The notes: generated from the sequence alone by a model not told the origin. A DNA stretch of 59,009 nt from Candidatus Solibacter usitatus (GCA_016185465.1 JACPNO010000004.1:1-59009); one strand, 5' to 3'. Counted from the stretch's first letter, positions 44,564-53,799 are shown. A program made the numbers and translations.

Positions 44564-45463
44564 TCAATCCTTCCCGTCCGGAGAGGGTGACTTCCTGCCC
44601 ACCACCTCCACGCTCTTCTGGTTGCCGCGGATAAACACGATTTCATCCGTCGTAGCCGGCGGCGCCGCGGCAACCAGCGGCCGCTCGACCGGCCTGGCGC
44701 GGGGCGCAGTCCGCGGCTGCGGGGAAGCCGGCGCCGATGTGGCCTCCACCTTGCCGGTGCGGCCGTATAGGTGCATCAGTTCCTCGCCCTGGGTAGCTTC
44801 CACCTGTTGATCGTTGGAGTTGCGCAAGACCAGTTGGATCTTGCCCTCGTTGTTGGCAAGCGTCAGGATTTCGGCCTGCTGCGGCGTCACCAGCAGCGTC
44901 ACCAGCGGCGCATTGATGGCCTGGCCGCGCGATTCAGACTGCAATATCTGCCCCGCCGACAGCACCAGAATGTTCTGCAGCACGGTCGTCGTGATGGTGC
45001 CGTTATAGTTGGGCGGGCGTCCGGTAACCAGGACGTCGACCCGCATGCCCGGCAGCACAAACCCGGCCACGCTCACCACATCGTTGACGCGAACCGAAAC
45101 CGCGCGCATGCCGGTGGGAATACTGGGCGCAAGACCCAGGCCGCTTCCGCGTGCCGCCAGACGCCCTTCGAGGACCGGCTCGCCCAGCAGAATATGGCTG
45201 ATTACCGGCCGGTCGATGACATCTTCCACCCGCGAAAATCCGCCCACCGGAAACAATTCGGTAGGAATCTTGGTCACTTTGAGCGCTGTCCGCTGGATGG
45301 TGCCTCCAGCCGGCAGCGCCTGTGCGGCCGCCACCAGGTCGCGATACTCGAGTTGCTTGGATCGGGCTCGCGCAGGGCCGGTCGAAATCTGGTACACCAC
45401 CGCCGATACCACCAGCGCCAAGACCAGGCTCATCGCCAAAACCATCAGAAATCTTCGGTCCAT
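44564..45463 (-). CDS. cpaB: Flp pilus assembly protein CpaB/RcpC
   Basis: A 299-residue periplasmic protein. It has one N-terminal membrane anchor (FLMVLAMSLVLALVVSAVVY), a SAF domain (LVAAAQALPAGGTIQRTALK) and a RcpC/CpaB domain (GMRAVSVRVNDVVSVAGFVL, GMRVDVLVTGRPP, LVTPQQAEILTLANNEGKIQ). A Pro/Ala-rich C-terminal tail follows. It works with the secretin, probably stabilising it against peptidoglycan. Confidence 0.9.
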   Translation of the reverse strand: MDRRFLMVLAMSLVLALVVSAVVYQISTGPARARSKQLEYRDLVAAAQALPAGGTIQRTALKVTKIPTELFPVGGFSRVEDVIDRPVISHILLGEPVLEGRLAARGSGLGLAPSIPTGMRAVSVRVNDVVSVAGFVLPGMRVDVLVTGRPPNYNGTITTTVLQNILVLSAGQILQSESRGQAINAPLVTLLVTPQQAEILTLANNEGKIQLVLRNSNDQQVEATQGEELMHLYGRTGKVEATSAPASPQPRTAPRARPVERPLVAAAPPATTDEIVFIRGNQKSVEVVGRKSPSPDGKD

Positions 45464-45507
45464 AAATCTTCAGTTCCTCATCTCTTCAGGTCTTCAGGCC
45501 GGGCCTG

Positions 45508-45972
45508 TCAGGTTCGCCCCAGCAAAGCCAGCCAGGCGCCCACCACGATTGCCGGTGCGTAGGGAATGGCGCCGCCGCCCGCCTCAATACACGGCGCGAT
45601 TGCCGCGCTGCGCCGCCGCTTGGCCCAGCGAAATCCTAGAAAAAGTGCCGCCAGCAACGCGCCCGCCACCGCCGTGATCCAACCCGCCGTCAGGATCGAC
45701 CGCGGCCCGAGCAGGCTGCCGAACGCGGCCATCAGCTTGAGATCGCCGCCGCCCATGCCGTTCATCAGGTAAAACACCAGGAAAATCGCGAAGCCGGTGG
45801 CCGCGCCGGCCAGCGCCAGCAGTCCGCCTTTCCAACCACCTTCAAACCAGTGCCAGATCAGCCCGCCGGCTAAGGCCCCGCCTGAGGTCCAATTCGAGAC
45901 CCGTCGGCGCCACAAATCTTCCACCACCGCCGCGCAGCCCGCCGCCAGAGCAATTCCTGCCACCGCGGTCAT
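45508..45972 (-). CDS. cpaA: A24 prepilin peptidase, CpaA/TadV-like
   Basis: A 154-residue aspartic membrane protease that trims Flp prepilins. The two catalytic aspartates are in VVEDLWRRRVSNW and NGMGGGDLKLMAAFG (the GxGD motif). It has about six hydrophobic segments and no N-terminal methylase domain, as in TadV/CpaA. The ATG at 45,972 is preferred to the longer upstream frame. It is the first clear gene of the Tad operon. The 165 bp upstream show no pilin gene. Confidence 0.87.
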   Translation of the reverse strand: MTAVAGIALAAGCAAVVEDLWRRRVSNWTSGGALAGGLIWHWFEGGWKGGLLALAGAATGFAIFLVFYLMNGMGGGDLKLMAAFGSLLGPRSILTAGWITAVAGALLAALFLGFRWAKRRRSAAIAPCIEAGGGAIPYAPAIVVGAWLALLGRT

Positions 45973-46137
45973 CGTCCCGCCCCCGGACCCGATCCACGCG
46001 GCCGAATGCGTAATCCAGGCAGCGGCAGAAACCCCGACTGAAACGCGAATTCCGCCAAAGTAAGGCCTGCCGGAAGCCGCCACGAGATACCGCCTCCGGC
46101 GCCAGCCGCCGCCTTAACCACGGCATTCCCTATCGCC

Positions 46138-47739
46138 TTACGGGGAGGACGGAGCCGGGAGTCGAGATTGGGTTTCAAGGGCGCTGTTTCCTCTCAGTAA
46201 GGATTCGGCGGAAGAGGGCTGGAGGTTTAGGCCCGAGGGCGGCGATCCATGGACCTCAAACAGGATGGTTGCGCCATCGTCGTACTCCACCCGCCATCGC
46301 GGACTCTGCTTGAGCAGTTGCGCCAGCGGCCAGCCGGCCGGCAGCAGCGCCAGGCGAAACTCGTACTTGGCCAGAATCGCTTCCCAGTCGTGCGCCGGGT
46401 TCAGCAGGCGCAGGTACTCGCCGCCCAGCTCCGCGCCGTAAAAATCGCTGCGGCCATCCACAAAAACTCTCTGCCGCGGATACAGCCGGTAAATAAGGTA
46501 ATCGCCCCATTGATCGGTGGTCAGGATATGCGGCATCGCTTTCCCCCCAGGCGCCAGACGATCCAAATTGCGATTCACCGCCGCCGAGGGAAAAGTGCTG
46601 CTTGGGAAATCGAGCGGCCAGTTCCGCCCCGCCAGCACCACCAGCACCGTCACCAGCGGAAGCCACAGACTGGTTCGCGGACGCATTGCCGAAAAGTCGC
46701 GCACGCAATCACGCAAGATTCCCGCCAGCGACTTGCTGGAACAAGCAGCCGTCCAATGGCTCCAAAGGACGCTCGCTTCCCCGGCGCAAATCGGCGCCGC
46801 CACAATGGCGTAAAGAGGAACATGGCGCGCCGAGCCGAGCGCCGCGTGGGCCCAGAAAATCAACAGCAGCGCATCCTTCAGATGCCCTTTGCGCCAAAGC
46901 AGCGGCAGCAAACCCAGGCCGGCGAACAATAAGATCTCGAAATGCAGCATGTTTTCGGAGCGGAACTTAGGCGACTGAAACTCCTCCACCACTTGCCTGA
47001 TCCAGTCCGAACGCAGATACGCGATGATGTGCCGGTGAAGCTCATAGCCGTACGGATTGGCCAGCGTCGCCGCGCTGCACGCCGCCGTCAACAGCGCGTA
47101 GCGCCGGGCTTGCGGCCACATGCGGCGCAGGCCATAGGCTGCCGCGGTCAATCCCAGGCAGGCGATCCACCCGAGAAATCCGCCATGCAGGTTGGCCCAC
47201 AGCGCCGTCGCCGGAACCAGCCACCAGATCGCTCTCCCCGGACGGCGCAGGTCGCAATCAAGTATCCACAGACCCGCCGTCAGTCCGAAAATCGTAAAAA
47301 TATGCGGTCTGGCCAGGTAATGCACCGTGGACGCGGCGGTTGCGAGCAGGGTGGCGATGAGCGCCGCCAAGACATTCGCGCCCCGCCATAGCATGTGGCG
47401 AAACAGCAGCGTTGCGGACGCGCACAAGGTCACCGCGGCAAATACCACCACGCCTTTCAACCCCCACGCCCGGTTGAGCGCCGCGAAGATCACGTCCGCC
47501 AGCCATTCCCAGGCGAACCAGGGGGCATTGGGCTTGCTGAAGGAAAACAAATCGCGCGCCGGGACCGAGCGGGTATCCAATATGTATTCCCCGGTGCGGA
47601 TGTGCCAGCCGGTATCGCCATCGGCCAGCAAAGAGATCCAGCCGCTGCCGAGGGCGAATACCCAGATGAGCAATGCCAGAAAAAGACAGTCGGAGAGCGA
47701 CGGAACCAGCTGAGCGCCGGCTCGCCGGAACACGTTCAT
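46138..47739 (-). CDS. Polytopic membrane protein, GT-C glycosyltransferase-like
   Basis: A 533-residue membrane protein with about ten hydrophobic segments, then a soluble C-terminal domain of around 130 residues. The first loop has ADGDTGWHIRTGEYILDTRS, a DxDxxxH-type pattern seen in GT-C fold mannosyl/arabinosyl transferase-like proteins. The C-terminal part contains LTTDQWGDYLIYRLYPRQRV, then FVDGRSDFYG. The donor and acceptor are unknown. It precedes the Tad genes on the same strand and might glycosylate a surface component. Confidence 0.6.
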   Translation of the reverse strand: MNVFRRAGAQLVPSLSDCLFLALLIWVFALGSGWISLLADGDTGWHIRTGEYILDTRSVPARDLFSFSKPNAPWFAWEWLADVIFAALNRAWGLKGVVVFAAVTLCASATLLFRHMLWRGANVLAALIATLLATAASTVHYLARPHIFTIFGLTAGLWILDCDLRRPGRAIWWLVPATALWANLHGGFLGWIACLGLTAAAYGLRRMWPQARRYALLTAACSAATLANPYGYELHRHIIAYLRSDWIRQVVEEFQSPKFRSENMLHFEILLFAGLGLLPLLWRKGHLKDALLLIFWAHAALGSARHVPLYAIVAAPICAGEASVLWSHWTAACSSKSLAGILRDCVRDFSAMRPRTSLWLPLVTVLVVLAGRNWPLDFPSSTFPSAAVNRNLDRLAPGGKAMPHILTTDQWGDYLIYRLYPRQRVFVDGRSDFYGAELGGEYLRLLNPAHDWEAILAKYEFRLALLPAGWPLAQLLKQSPRWRVEYDDGATILFEVHGSPPSGLNLQPSSAESLLRGNSALETQSRLPAPSSP

Positions 47740-47835
47740 ACTTAGAACATCGGAGCGACAGCCGCCAGCCTGTAGAGACGCCCGAGTTGCCGCGCGCCAG
47801 CCAATGCCGCACAATGGACGTTTCGGTTGGCGCAC

Positions 47836-49218
47836 ATGTCCAGAGAATTCAGCCTGACTCCGCGGCCGGTCGCTCGCGTCGAGACGCCGTTCCGGCGCAT
47901 GGTCACCGATTGGCCGGCGCCCCAGTCTATCCCCATCCTGGAAAGGCTATACCGCTACGAGCCGCAGGCCATGCGCGGCCAGCCGCCGGTGGTTTGGGAC
48001 CGCGCCGGGGGCTTTCAGGTGTGGGATGCGTATGGCAACTGCTGGATCGATTGGTCGAGCGGCGTGCTGATTACCAACGCCGGCCACGGGCGCAGCGAAA
48101 TCGTGCAGGCCATCGTCGCCCAGGCCACCCACAAGCTGCTCACCAACTATTGCTTTCCCAGCGAAATCCGCGCGCGTTTAGTGGAGAAGCTGGCGTCCAT
48201 TCTGCCCGAGCCGCTCAAGAAAATTTTCCTGCTCACTACCGGCTCAGAAACTGTCGAGTGCGCCATCAAGCTCTGCCGTATTCACGGCATGAAAGCCGGC
48301 GGGCGTTCCAAGAACGTCGTGATCTCGTTCGACAAGGCCTTTCACGGGCGTACGCTGGGCGCGCAGCAGGTGGGCGGCATTCCGGCGCTCAAGGAATGGA
48401 TCGGCAATCTCGACCCCGGCTTCGTGCAGATTCCCTTCCCCGATGGTTTTCGCACCCCCGACACCTCGTTCGAAGGTTTTCTGCGCGCGCTGCGGGAGAA
48501 AGGCGTCGAGCCATCGAATATTGCCGGCGTGATTCTGGAAACGTACCAGGGTGGCAGCGCGGCCTTCGCTCCTCCGGAATATATGCAGGCGCTGCGGCAA
48601 TGGGCCACCGGCCACAAAGTGGTGCTGGTGCTGGACGAAGTGCAGGCGGGCTTCGGACGCTGCGGCAAGCTGTGGGGCTTCGAGCACTACGGCATCGTTC
48701 CCGATCTGGTGTGTTTCGGCAAAGGCATTTCCAGCTCCCTGCCGCTGGCGGCGGTGGCCGGATCAGCGGACATAATGGATCTGGCGCCGGTGAACAGCAT
48801 GACGTCTACCCACACCGGCAATCCGGTATGCTGCGCGGCGGCGCTCGCGTCGATCGATCTGGTGCTCGGCGAGAAGCTGGCGGAGAACGCCCGCACGGTA
48901 GGCGGGCTGCTGCACTCCAAACTCAACGATCTGGCGCGGCGCATTCCGCAAATCGGCAGCGTAGACGGCAAGGGCCTGGTCGCCGGTCTCGCGTGTGTGA
49001 CGCCGGGCAGCAAGGAGCCGGACGCGGATCTGGCCTGGGACGTGGTCCGGCGCGCGGTGGAAAAAGGCGTGCTCATGTTTTGCCCGGTAGGTTTCGGCGG
49101 CGGCACGGTGAAAATCAGCCCGCCGCTGGTGATCACGGCCGCGGCCATCGAGGACAGCGTCGCCGCGCTCGAGGAAGCTTTCCACGAAGCGCTGGTCACG
49201 CAGACTGCCGTGGCGTAA
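47836..49218 (+). CDS. Class III aminotransferase (PLP-dependent)
   Basis: A 460-residue PLP enzyme of the acetylornithine/4-aminobutyrate group. Features are GVLITNAGHGRSEIVQAIVA, the phosphate-binding TTGSETVECAIKLCRIHG, LVLDEVQAGFGRCGKLWGFE (cofactor Asp) and the Schiff-base lysine K296 in CFGKGISSSLPL. The start is ATG at 47,836, or TTG nine bases earlier. It ends 9 bp before an oxidoreductase gene. The pair suggests conversion of an amine or amino sugar, followed by oxidation or reduction. The substrate is not determinable. Confidence 0.9.
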   Translation: MSREFSLTPRPVARVETPFRRMVTDWPAPQSIPILERLYRYEPQAMRGQPPVVWDRAGGFQVWDAYGNCWIDWSSGVLITNAGHGRSEIVQAIVAQATHKLLTNYCFPSEIRARLVEKLASILPEPLKKIFLLTTGSETVECAIKLCRIHGMKAGGRSKNVVISFDKAFHGRTLGAQQVGGIPALKEWIGNLDPGFVQIPFPDGFRTPDTSFEGFLRALREKGVEPSNIAGVILETYQGGSAAFAPPEYMQALRQWATGHKVVLVLDEVQAGFGRCGKLWGFEHYGIVPDLVCFGKGISSSLPLAAVAGSADIMDLAPVNSMTSTHTGNPVCCAAALASIDLVLGEKLAENARTVGGLLHSKLNDLARRIPQIGSVDGKGLVAGLACVTPGSKEPDADLAWDVVRRAVEKGVLMFCPVGFGGGTVKISPPLVITAAAIEDSVAALEEAFHEALVTQTAVA

Positions 49219-49227
49219 TCCCGCACG

Positions 49228-50448
49228 ATGACGGACGCTCCGCAGGTCACAGTCATCGGCGGCGGGATGATCACCCACGATCAGATTCTGCCGTCGCTTT
49301 ACCAGCTACAGCGTTTGGGCCGCATTGGCGCGATTGCGGTGTGCGCGTCGCGGCGGCGGACAGTTGCGACGTTGGCGGGGGCGGAAATTCTTGCGCGCGC
49401 GTTTCCGGGACAGACTTTCCGCGCCTATCCGGATTCGGGCGACGAGCCGCAGCCGGAATTGTTCAGGCAGGTAATCGCGCGCATGCCGGCGCGCAGCATC
49501 GTGGTGGTGGCGGTGCCCGATCATTTGCATTACGACGTGATCATGATTGCCCTGCGCCACGACCAGCACGTGTGCGCCGTCAAGCCGCTGGTGCTGCATT
49601 ACGAGCAGGCGGTTGAAATTGAGCGCGAAGCTTACGCGCGCGGGCTGGTGGTGGGCGTTGAATATCACAAGCGCTTCGACGATCGCAGTCTGATGGCCCG
49701 GCGCAAATATCGCGAAGGCTTGTTCGGTGAGTTCCGCTTGGGCTCCGCCTGCCTGCTTGAGAAGTGGTACTACCGCCATTCGAATTTTCAGAACTGGATG
49801 ACGGCGGACAAGTCGGATGCGTTCGCATATATCGGGTGCCATTACGTGGACCTGGTGCATTTCATCACCGGCCTGCTGCCTACGGCGGTGAGCGTCTACG
49901 GCATTCGCGACCGGTTCCCTAACGGCCAGGAAGGTTATCTGTGGACCGATGCGCGCGTCGTCTGGTCGAACGGGGCGTGTCTCAACGTGCAAAACGCATT
50001 AGGTTTTCCCGATGACGCGCCGGGCACCAACACGCAGGGCCTTACTCTGTATTGCAAAGGAGAAGACAAAGGGGCGCTGCTGTCTCACTCCGATCAATAC
50101 CGCGGCTTGAAACACAGCTACGTGAGCGGCTCAACGATTTATGCCGAGCCCAGCCCGGATTATTTTCAATATGTTGATTTAGGCGGGCCGGGGCTCACGC
50201 CGGTGGGCTACGGCTACCGCTCGATCGAGCACATTGTGGCGAATTGTTTGCGCGCGGAGGGTGATCTGGCGGCGCGGCAAAAGCTGCTGCGCGAGATTGA
50301 TGCCGCCGGCATTATGGCTACGCCCGCCAACAGCAGTTACAACGAGCGCGTGATCGAGGCTGGACGGGAGAGCATTCAGAACGGCGGGAAGATGGTCGAA
50401 GTGGGGCAGGTCCCCGACCTGCCCAAGAATCTTCGCTTTCAATTTTAA
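49228..50448 (+). CDS. Gfo/Idh/MocA family oxidoreductase
   Basis: A 406-residue cytosolic NAD(P)-binding dehydrogenase-like protein with no export signal, unlike the first family member in this window. The dinucleotide motif is TVIGGGMITHDQ at the N-terminus. The signature EKP is replaced by VKP (CAVKPLVLHYEQ). HKRFDDRSLMARRKY and FAYIGCHYVDLVHFITGLLP mark the C-terminal domain. The last 17 residues, including VGQVPDLP, are encoded by a dispersed palindromic repeat, so the native end was probably replaced or extended. Confidence 0.88.
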   Translation: MTDAPQVTVIGGGMITHDQILPSLYQLQRLGRIGAIAVCASRRRTVATLAGAEILARAFPGQTFRAYPDSGDEPQPELFRQVIARMPARSIVVVAVPDHLHYDVIMIALRHDQHVCAVKPLVLHYEQAVEIEREAYARGLVVGVEYHKRFDDRSLMARRKYREGLFGEFRLGSACLLEKWYYRHSNFQNWMTADKSDAFAYIGCHYVDLVHFITGLLPTAVSVYGIRDRFPNGQEGYLWTDARVVWSNGACLNVQNALGFPDDAPGTNTQGLTLYCKGEDKGALLSHSDQYRGLKHSYVSGSTIYAEPSPDYFQYVDLGGPGLTPVGYGYRSIEHIVANCLRAEGDLAARQKLLREIDAAGIMATPANSSYNERVIEAGRESIQNGGKMVEVGQVPDLPKNLRFQF

Positions 50449-50473
50449 GAGGCAGGTCGGGGACCTTCCCCAC
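50401..50473. repeat. GTGGGGCAGGTCCCCGACCTGCC inverted repeat pair
   Basis: Unit one (50,401-50,424) is itself a palindrome, GGCAGGTCCCCGACCTGCC. Unit two (50,451-50,473) is its reverse complement with one mismatch. Together they can form a 23-bp stem around a 26-nt loop. The element spans the convergent stops of the oxidoreductase and GNAT genes and encodes the ends of both. A similar half-unit lies at 66-78. Confidence 0.75.
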
Positions 50474-50981
50474 TCAGCTCGCGATAGAAAAAAACCGTGG
50501 CATGCAACTCCCCGCTGCCGCTGCGGGCGTAGCCAGGCACCTCGCCATAACGTGTATAACCCAGCGATTCGCAAAGCTTTTCCGCCTCGCCGCCCTTGCG
50601 CGTGTCCATCAACAACAGCGTGCGCCCCAAACCGCGCGCCGTGTCTTCGAGCGCCGCCATCAGCGCTTTTGCCAAACCACGCCGCCGCGCCCGGCGATCG
50701 ACGAACAGCTTCATGGCCTCGGCGCGATGGCTGCCGTTGGCGCGCGTTTCCAGATCGAGCTGCACCGATCCCTGGATGAACTCGCCCTCAGCCGCCACCA
50801 GCAAAACGCGCCGCCCTTCGCGCAAGGCCGCGATCACCCCGCGCCAGTAATGGAAAGCTTCGCTGCGCGCGAGCGGAGGCAGAAATCCGACCGATGCGCC
50901 GCTATCGACGGCGTCGATCAGCAGATCGGCGAGGGATTCGATATGCCGCTCGGCATCTTCGGCGGCGTAGGCGGCAATCAC
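50445..50981 (-). CDS. GNAT family N-acetyltransferase
   Basis: A 178-residue acetyltransferase of the GNAT fold. The acetyl-CoA binding loop is FVDRRARRRGLAKALMAALE (RxxGxA type), preceded by strand VLLVAAEGEFIQGSVQLDLE and followed by LLLMDTRKGGEAEKLCESLG, with YTRYGEVPGYARS near the end. Its start overlaps the bacterioferritin stop (ATGA). Its last residues (GEGPRPAS) come from the palindromic repeat shared with the convergent gene. The acceptor is unknown. Confidence 0.87.
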   Translation of the reverse strand: MIAAYAAEDAERHIESLADLLIDAVDSGASVGFLPPLARSEAFHYWRGVIAALREGRRVLLVAAEGEFIQGSVQLDLETRANGSHRAEAMKLFVDRRARRRGLAKALMAALEDTARGLGRTLLLMDTRKGGEAEKLCESLGYTRYGEVPGYARSGSGELHATVFFYRELSGEGPRPAS

Positions 50982-51451
50982 GCCGAATGAATTTGCTGTG
51001 CCAGGTAATTGTCCAGGCCGATTTCGGCGATCACGTGCAGCTGGCCTTCCAGATAATCCACGTGCTCTTCTTCATCGATCAGAATTTCCTTGAACAGCTC
51101 GCGCGAGGCGAAATCGCCTACCTCCGTTGCGTGCTGAATAGCGGCGGCCAGGCGGGGCACCGCGTCCAACTCCAGCGCCAGATCGCTTTCCAGTTGCGCT
51201 TTTACGTTGGTGCCGATCTTGATAGGTCCGATATCGGTCATGTTCGGCGTGCCGTCCAGAAAGAGGATCCGGTCCATCAGCTTCTCGGCGTGCACCATCT
51301 CGGAAATGGATTCCTTGCGATTGAAATCGGCCAGCCGCGAATAGCCCCAGTTCTTGCACATCTTGGCATGCAGAAAGTACTGGTTGATGGCCGTAAGCTC
51401 TGCCTTGAGAATCTCGTTGAGGTGCTTGATGACTTGTTTGTTTCCGCGCAT
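50978..51451 (-). CDS. bfr: Bacterioferritin
   Basis: A 157-residue iron-storage ferritin. All ferroxidase ligands are in register with E. coli Bfr: E18, E51, H54, E94, E127 and H130. The haem-ligating M52 is also present (SEMVHAEKLMDRILFLDGTP). It should form a 24-mer that oxidises and stores iron. A 50-bp gap separates it from the divergent ssb gene, and the GNAT gene overlaps its stop. Confidence 0.95.
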   Translation of the reverse strand: MRGNKQVIKHLNEILKAELTAINQYFLHAKMCKNWGYSRLADFNRKESISEMVHAEKLMDRILFLDGTPNMTDIGPIKIGTNVKAQLESDLALELDAVPRLAAAIQHATEVGDFASRELFKEILIDEEEHVDYLEGQLHVIAEIGLDNYLAQQIHSA

Positions 51452-51501
51452 GAAGCCGATTGTAGCAGCCGTGCGAGATTGTGTTACAGTTGCAGGTTAA
51501 T

Positions 51502-51966
51502 ATGGCATCCCGAAGCGTCAACAAAGTCACTCTCATCGGTCATCTCGGGCGCGACGCCGAGACCAAATTCACGCCGGCCGGCGTTGCCGTCACCAAATTT
51601 TCCATAGCCACCAGCCGGCGCTGGAAAGACCAGCAGTCGGGCGAGTGGAAAGAAGAGACCGACTGGCACAACGTGGTCCTGTGGCGCGCCGAAAATCTGG
51701 CAAATTACCTGCTGAAGGGCAAGCAGGTGTATGTGGAAGGCCGCCTGCAGACGCGCAATTACGAGGACAAAGACGGCAAGAAAGTCTATATCACCGAAGT
51801 GGTCGCCGAAGATGTGCTGCTGCTGGGCGGCCGCGGCGGCGAAGCCGGATCAGGCGAAGGCGCGCCGGTCTCGATGCCGCGCAGCGCGCCGAGGCAGCAA
51901 GCCGCCGCGGCATCGCCCGATGCCGGCATGGATCAAGGCGTGAGCGACGACGACGTTCCGTTCTAA
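51502..51966 (+). CDS. ssb: Single-stranded DNA-binding protein
   Basis: A 154-residue SSB. The OB fold starts SVNKVTLIGHLGRDAETKFT and continues through WHNVVLWRAENLANYLLKGK and VYVEGRLQTRNYEDKDGKKV. A Gly/Ala/Pro-rich linker leads to the acidic tip DDDVPF that binds partner proteins. The ATG at 51,502 is used. The frame allows seven more residues from a TTG. A small ACACGG/CCGTGT hairpin (51,968-51,989) follows the stop. Confidence 0.94.
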   Translation: MASRSVNKVTLIGHLGRDAETKFTPAGVAVTKFSIATSRRWKDQQSGEWKEETDWHNVVLWRAENLANYLLKGKQVYVEGRLQTRNYEDKDGKKVYITEVVAEDVLLLGGRGGEAGSGEGAPVSMPRSAPRQQAAAASPDAGMDQGVSDDDVPF

Positions 51967-52002
51967 GACACGGCTCCACGCATCCGTGTAAAATCCGTAC
52001 GG

Positions 52003-53451
52003 ATGGCAAGGCAAATCGTAGCCGCGACAATCGGCATTGTTCTGATTCCCCTGGCAGTCTCCGGCCAGATTTTGTCGCAACAGCTCATTTCGAGCGATCC
52101 GGTTTCCTGCCAGGCTGCGCTCCGGCGGCTGGCAACCCTTTCGCCGGAGCAAAAGAGCCGCTACGCGCGCCGCTTGCTTCCGTGGCTCGGCGGCAAGCAA
52201 GCCAACCGCGCCGTGCACGCGTTCGCTAAAATCGGGCCTTCCGCAGTGCCGGCGTTAGTGAATCTGCTGCAGGATCCCGATCCAGTCGCGCGTGGCTCGG
52301 CGGCGAAAGCGATCGCAGCGATTCGTCCGGTCGAGCCGGAAAGCTCTCGCAAACTACGCCTGCTGTTGAAAGACAAAGACTCATGGGTGCAGCGGCGCGT
52401 GGCGGAGTCGCTGATGAGCATCGGCGTTGCAGATGAGGAGGCGGAATCGATCCTGAGGGAACAGTGGCCCCCGGACGGGTCGCCGGCCGGCCCGAAACCC
52501 GCCGGGACCTTCACCGACTGGATCCCACTGCTTGCGAGCGACGACGTGATTGCGGCGGCCGATGCGGTCTACTATTTGAAGAGCGCCGGAGAGCCTGCTG
52601 TTCCGGACTTGATTGCGGCCCTCAAGAACCAGAATCCTAAAATCCGCTGGGGCGCGGCTGAAGCTTTGCAGAAGATGCATCTGTTCCGACCGGATATTGA
52701 GGCGGGTTGCATTCGTGCCTTGCAGGATCCATTTCCGCGCGTGCGGGATCTCGCCCGCTCCGTTCTTATCTACCGCGTGAGCGAGGCTGCGATGGATGCG
52801 CTGCTCCAGGACGAAATTGCGGAGATCGCGCGCAAGAAGGCTTTGCTGCAAAGTTCCCTGCAGGAGAAAACTCAGCCGCACTCGCGGGCTGAAGTCCTTG
52901 CCCCAATCCCAGCCGGTCCCGAACACAACTACCCGCTGGAGGTGAGCAATCAATTTGAGATGAAGGCGCCGGATGGCACCACGGTATTCGTCGTGCTTTT
53001 CACCGGTAAGCAGCGCGGCGATTCGTTGCGCGTTTGGATCGCTCGCCAGGACGGCTACCATCTTTTCAAGAAGTTTCGGGCGACCGATTCCGTCAATCAT
53101 GTCTCGGCCGAAGGCTTTCGCTACCACGGGAAAGCGTACTTGCACGTGAAGCGCGTTTGGGAGGGCACGGGCTATCAGCATCGGGATGAATTCTTCCGGA
53201 TCGAAGGCGGCGGTCTCACCCAGCTGCAAACTCCCAAAGCCGTGCCGATTGAACTTGGGCCGGATGAGGGAATTTGGAAAGGCGCCATGGAGAGCTTCAA
53301 GGACGACAACTTGGAGTTCCAATTTGGCATTTGGAAAAAAGGCGATGGCAATTGCTGCCCAACCGCGGGTTGGGTCAAGGGGACATACACCATCCTCGGC
53401 AACGAGCTGAAATACGCCACCTTGCATCGCTCGAACGATATACCGAAGTAG
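52003..53451 (+). CDS. Exported HEAT-repeat protein
   Basis: A 482-residue protein with a signal peptide (IVAATIGIVLIPLAVSGQIL). About five HEAT/PBS-type helical repeats lie between residues 60 and 285 (KIGPSAVPALVNLLQDPDPV, AGEPAVPDLIAALKNQNPKI, GAAEALQKM). The C-terminal 170-residue domain is unassigned and rich in beta strands (TTVFVVLFTGKQRGDSLRVW). It is probably a periplasmic scaffold. The partner is unknown. Confidence 0.72.
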   Translation: MARQIVAATIGIVLIPLAVSGQILSQQLISSDPVSCQAALRRLATLSPEQKSRYARRLLPWLGGKQANRAVHAFAKIGPSAVPALVNLLQDPDPVARGSAAKAIAAIRPVEPESSRKLRLLLKDKDSWVQRRVAESLMSIGVADEEAESILREQWPPDGSPAGPKPAGTFTDWIPLLASDDVIAAADAVYYLKSAGEPAVPDLIAALKNQNPKIRWGAAEALQKMHLFRPDIEAGCIRALQDPFPRVRDLARSVLIYRVSEAAMDALLQDEIAEIARKKALLQSSLQEKTQPHSRAEVLAPIPAGPEHNYPLEVSNQFEMKAPDGTTVFVVLFTGKQRGDSLRVWIARQDGYHLFKKFRATDSVNHVSAEGFRYHGKAYLHVKRVWEGTGYQHRDEFFRIEGGGLTQLQTPKAVPIELGPDEGIWKGAMESFKDDNLEFQFGIWKKGDGNCCPTAGWVKGTYTILGNELKYATLHRSNDIPK

Positions 53452-53502
53452 ATCTCGCCGTTCTCGATCTGCCTGAATGTACGGCGTCAGCATAGGAGCG
53501 GC

Positions 53503-53766
53503 GTTCCCCCCTGGGGCTGGGGCTACAATCGCTTTACCTGGAATACCCACACGGTGATCATCAACGACCGCCCGTGGGCTCGCACCTGGGTGAATCGCCC
53601 GACGTACGTTCACCCTTACAGCGGTGTCCGGCGCTCCGAAGCGCCGCGCAGAGTCGAGCAGCATCCGTTGCATGAACGCACTCAACGCGAGCGGCAGGCG
53701 GTACAAAGAGGCCGCCGAGTGGAAGTGCATCGCGAGGGTCGTGGTCGCAGCCAGGGGCGCCGCTAA
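53503..53766 (+). pseudogene. 5'-truncated Trp/Arg/His-rich protein remnant
   Basis: An open frame reads WGWGYNRFTWNTHTVIINDR, then WARTWVNRPTYVHPY, then an Arg/Gln/His/Glu-rich basic tail to a stop at 53,766. No signal peptide or good start lies upstream, where the frame closes near the HEAT gene's stop. The beginning therefore appears lost. Proteins with such tails are common as exported hypotheticals in related genomes, in my recollection. It fills most of the 348-bp gap between flanking genes. Confidence 0.45.
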
Positions 53767-53799
53767 AATTGCTTGCCGCACGCGGTAAGCTGGCTGTGA

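Noticed and set aside
45973-46137. Possible Flp pilin upstream of cpaA
   Set aside because: The frames there (such as 45,969-46,178) lack a prepilin cleavage motif followed by a hydrophobic helix.
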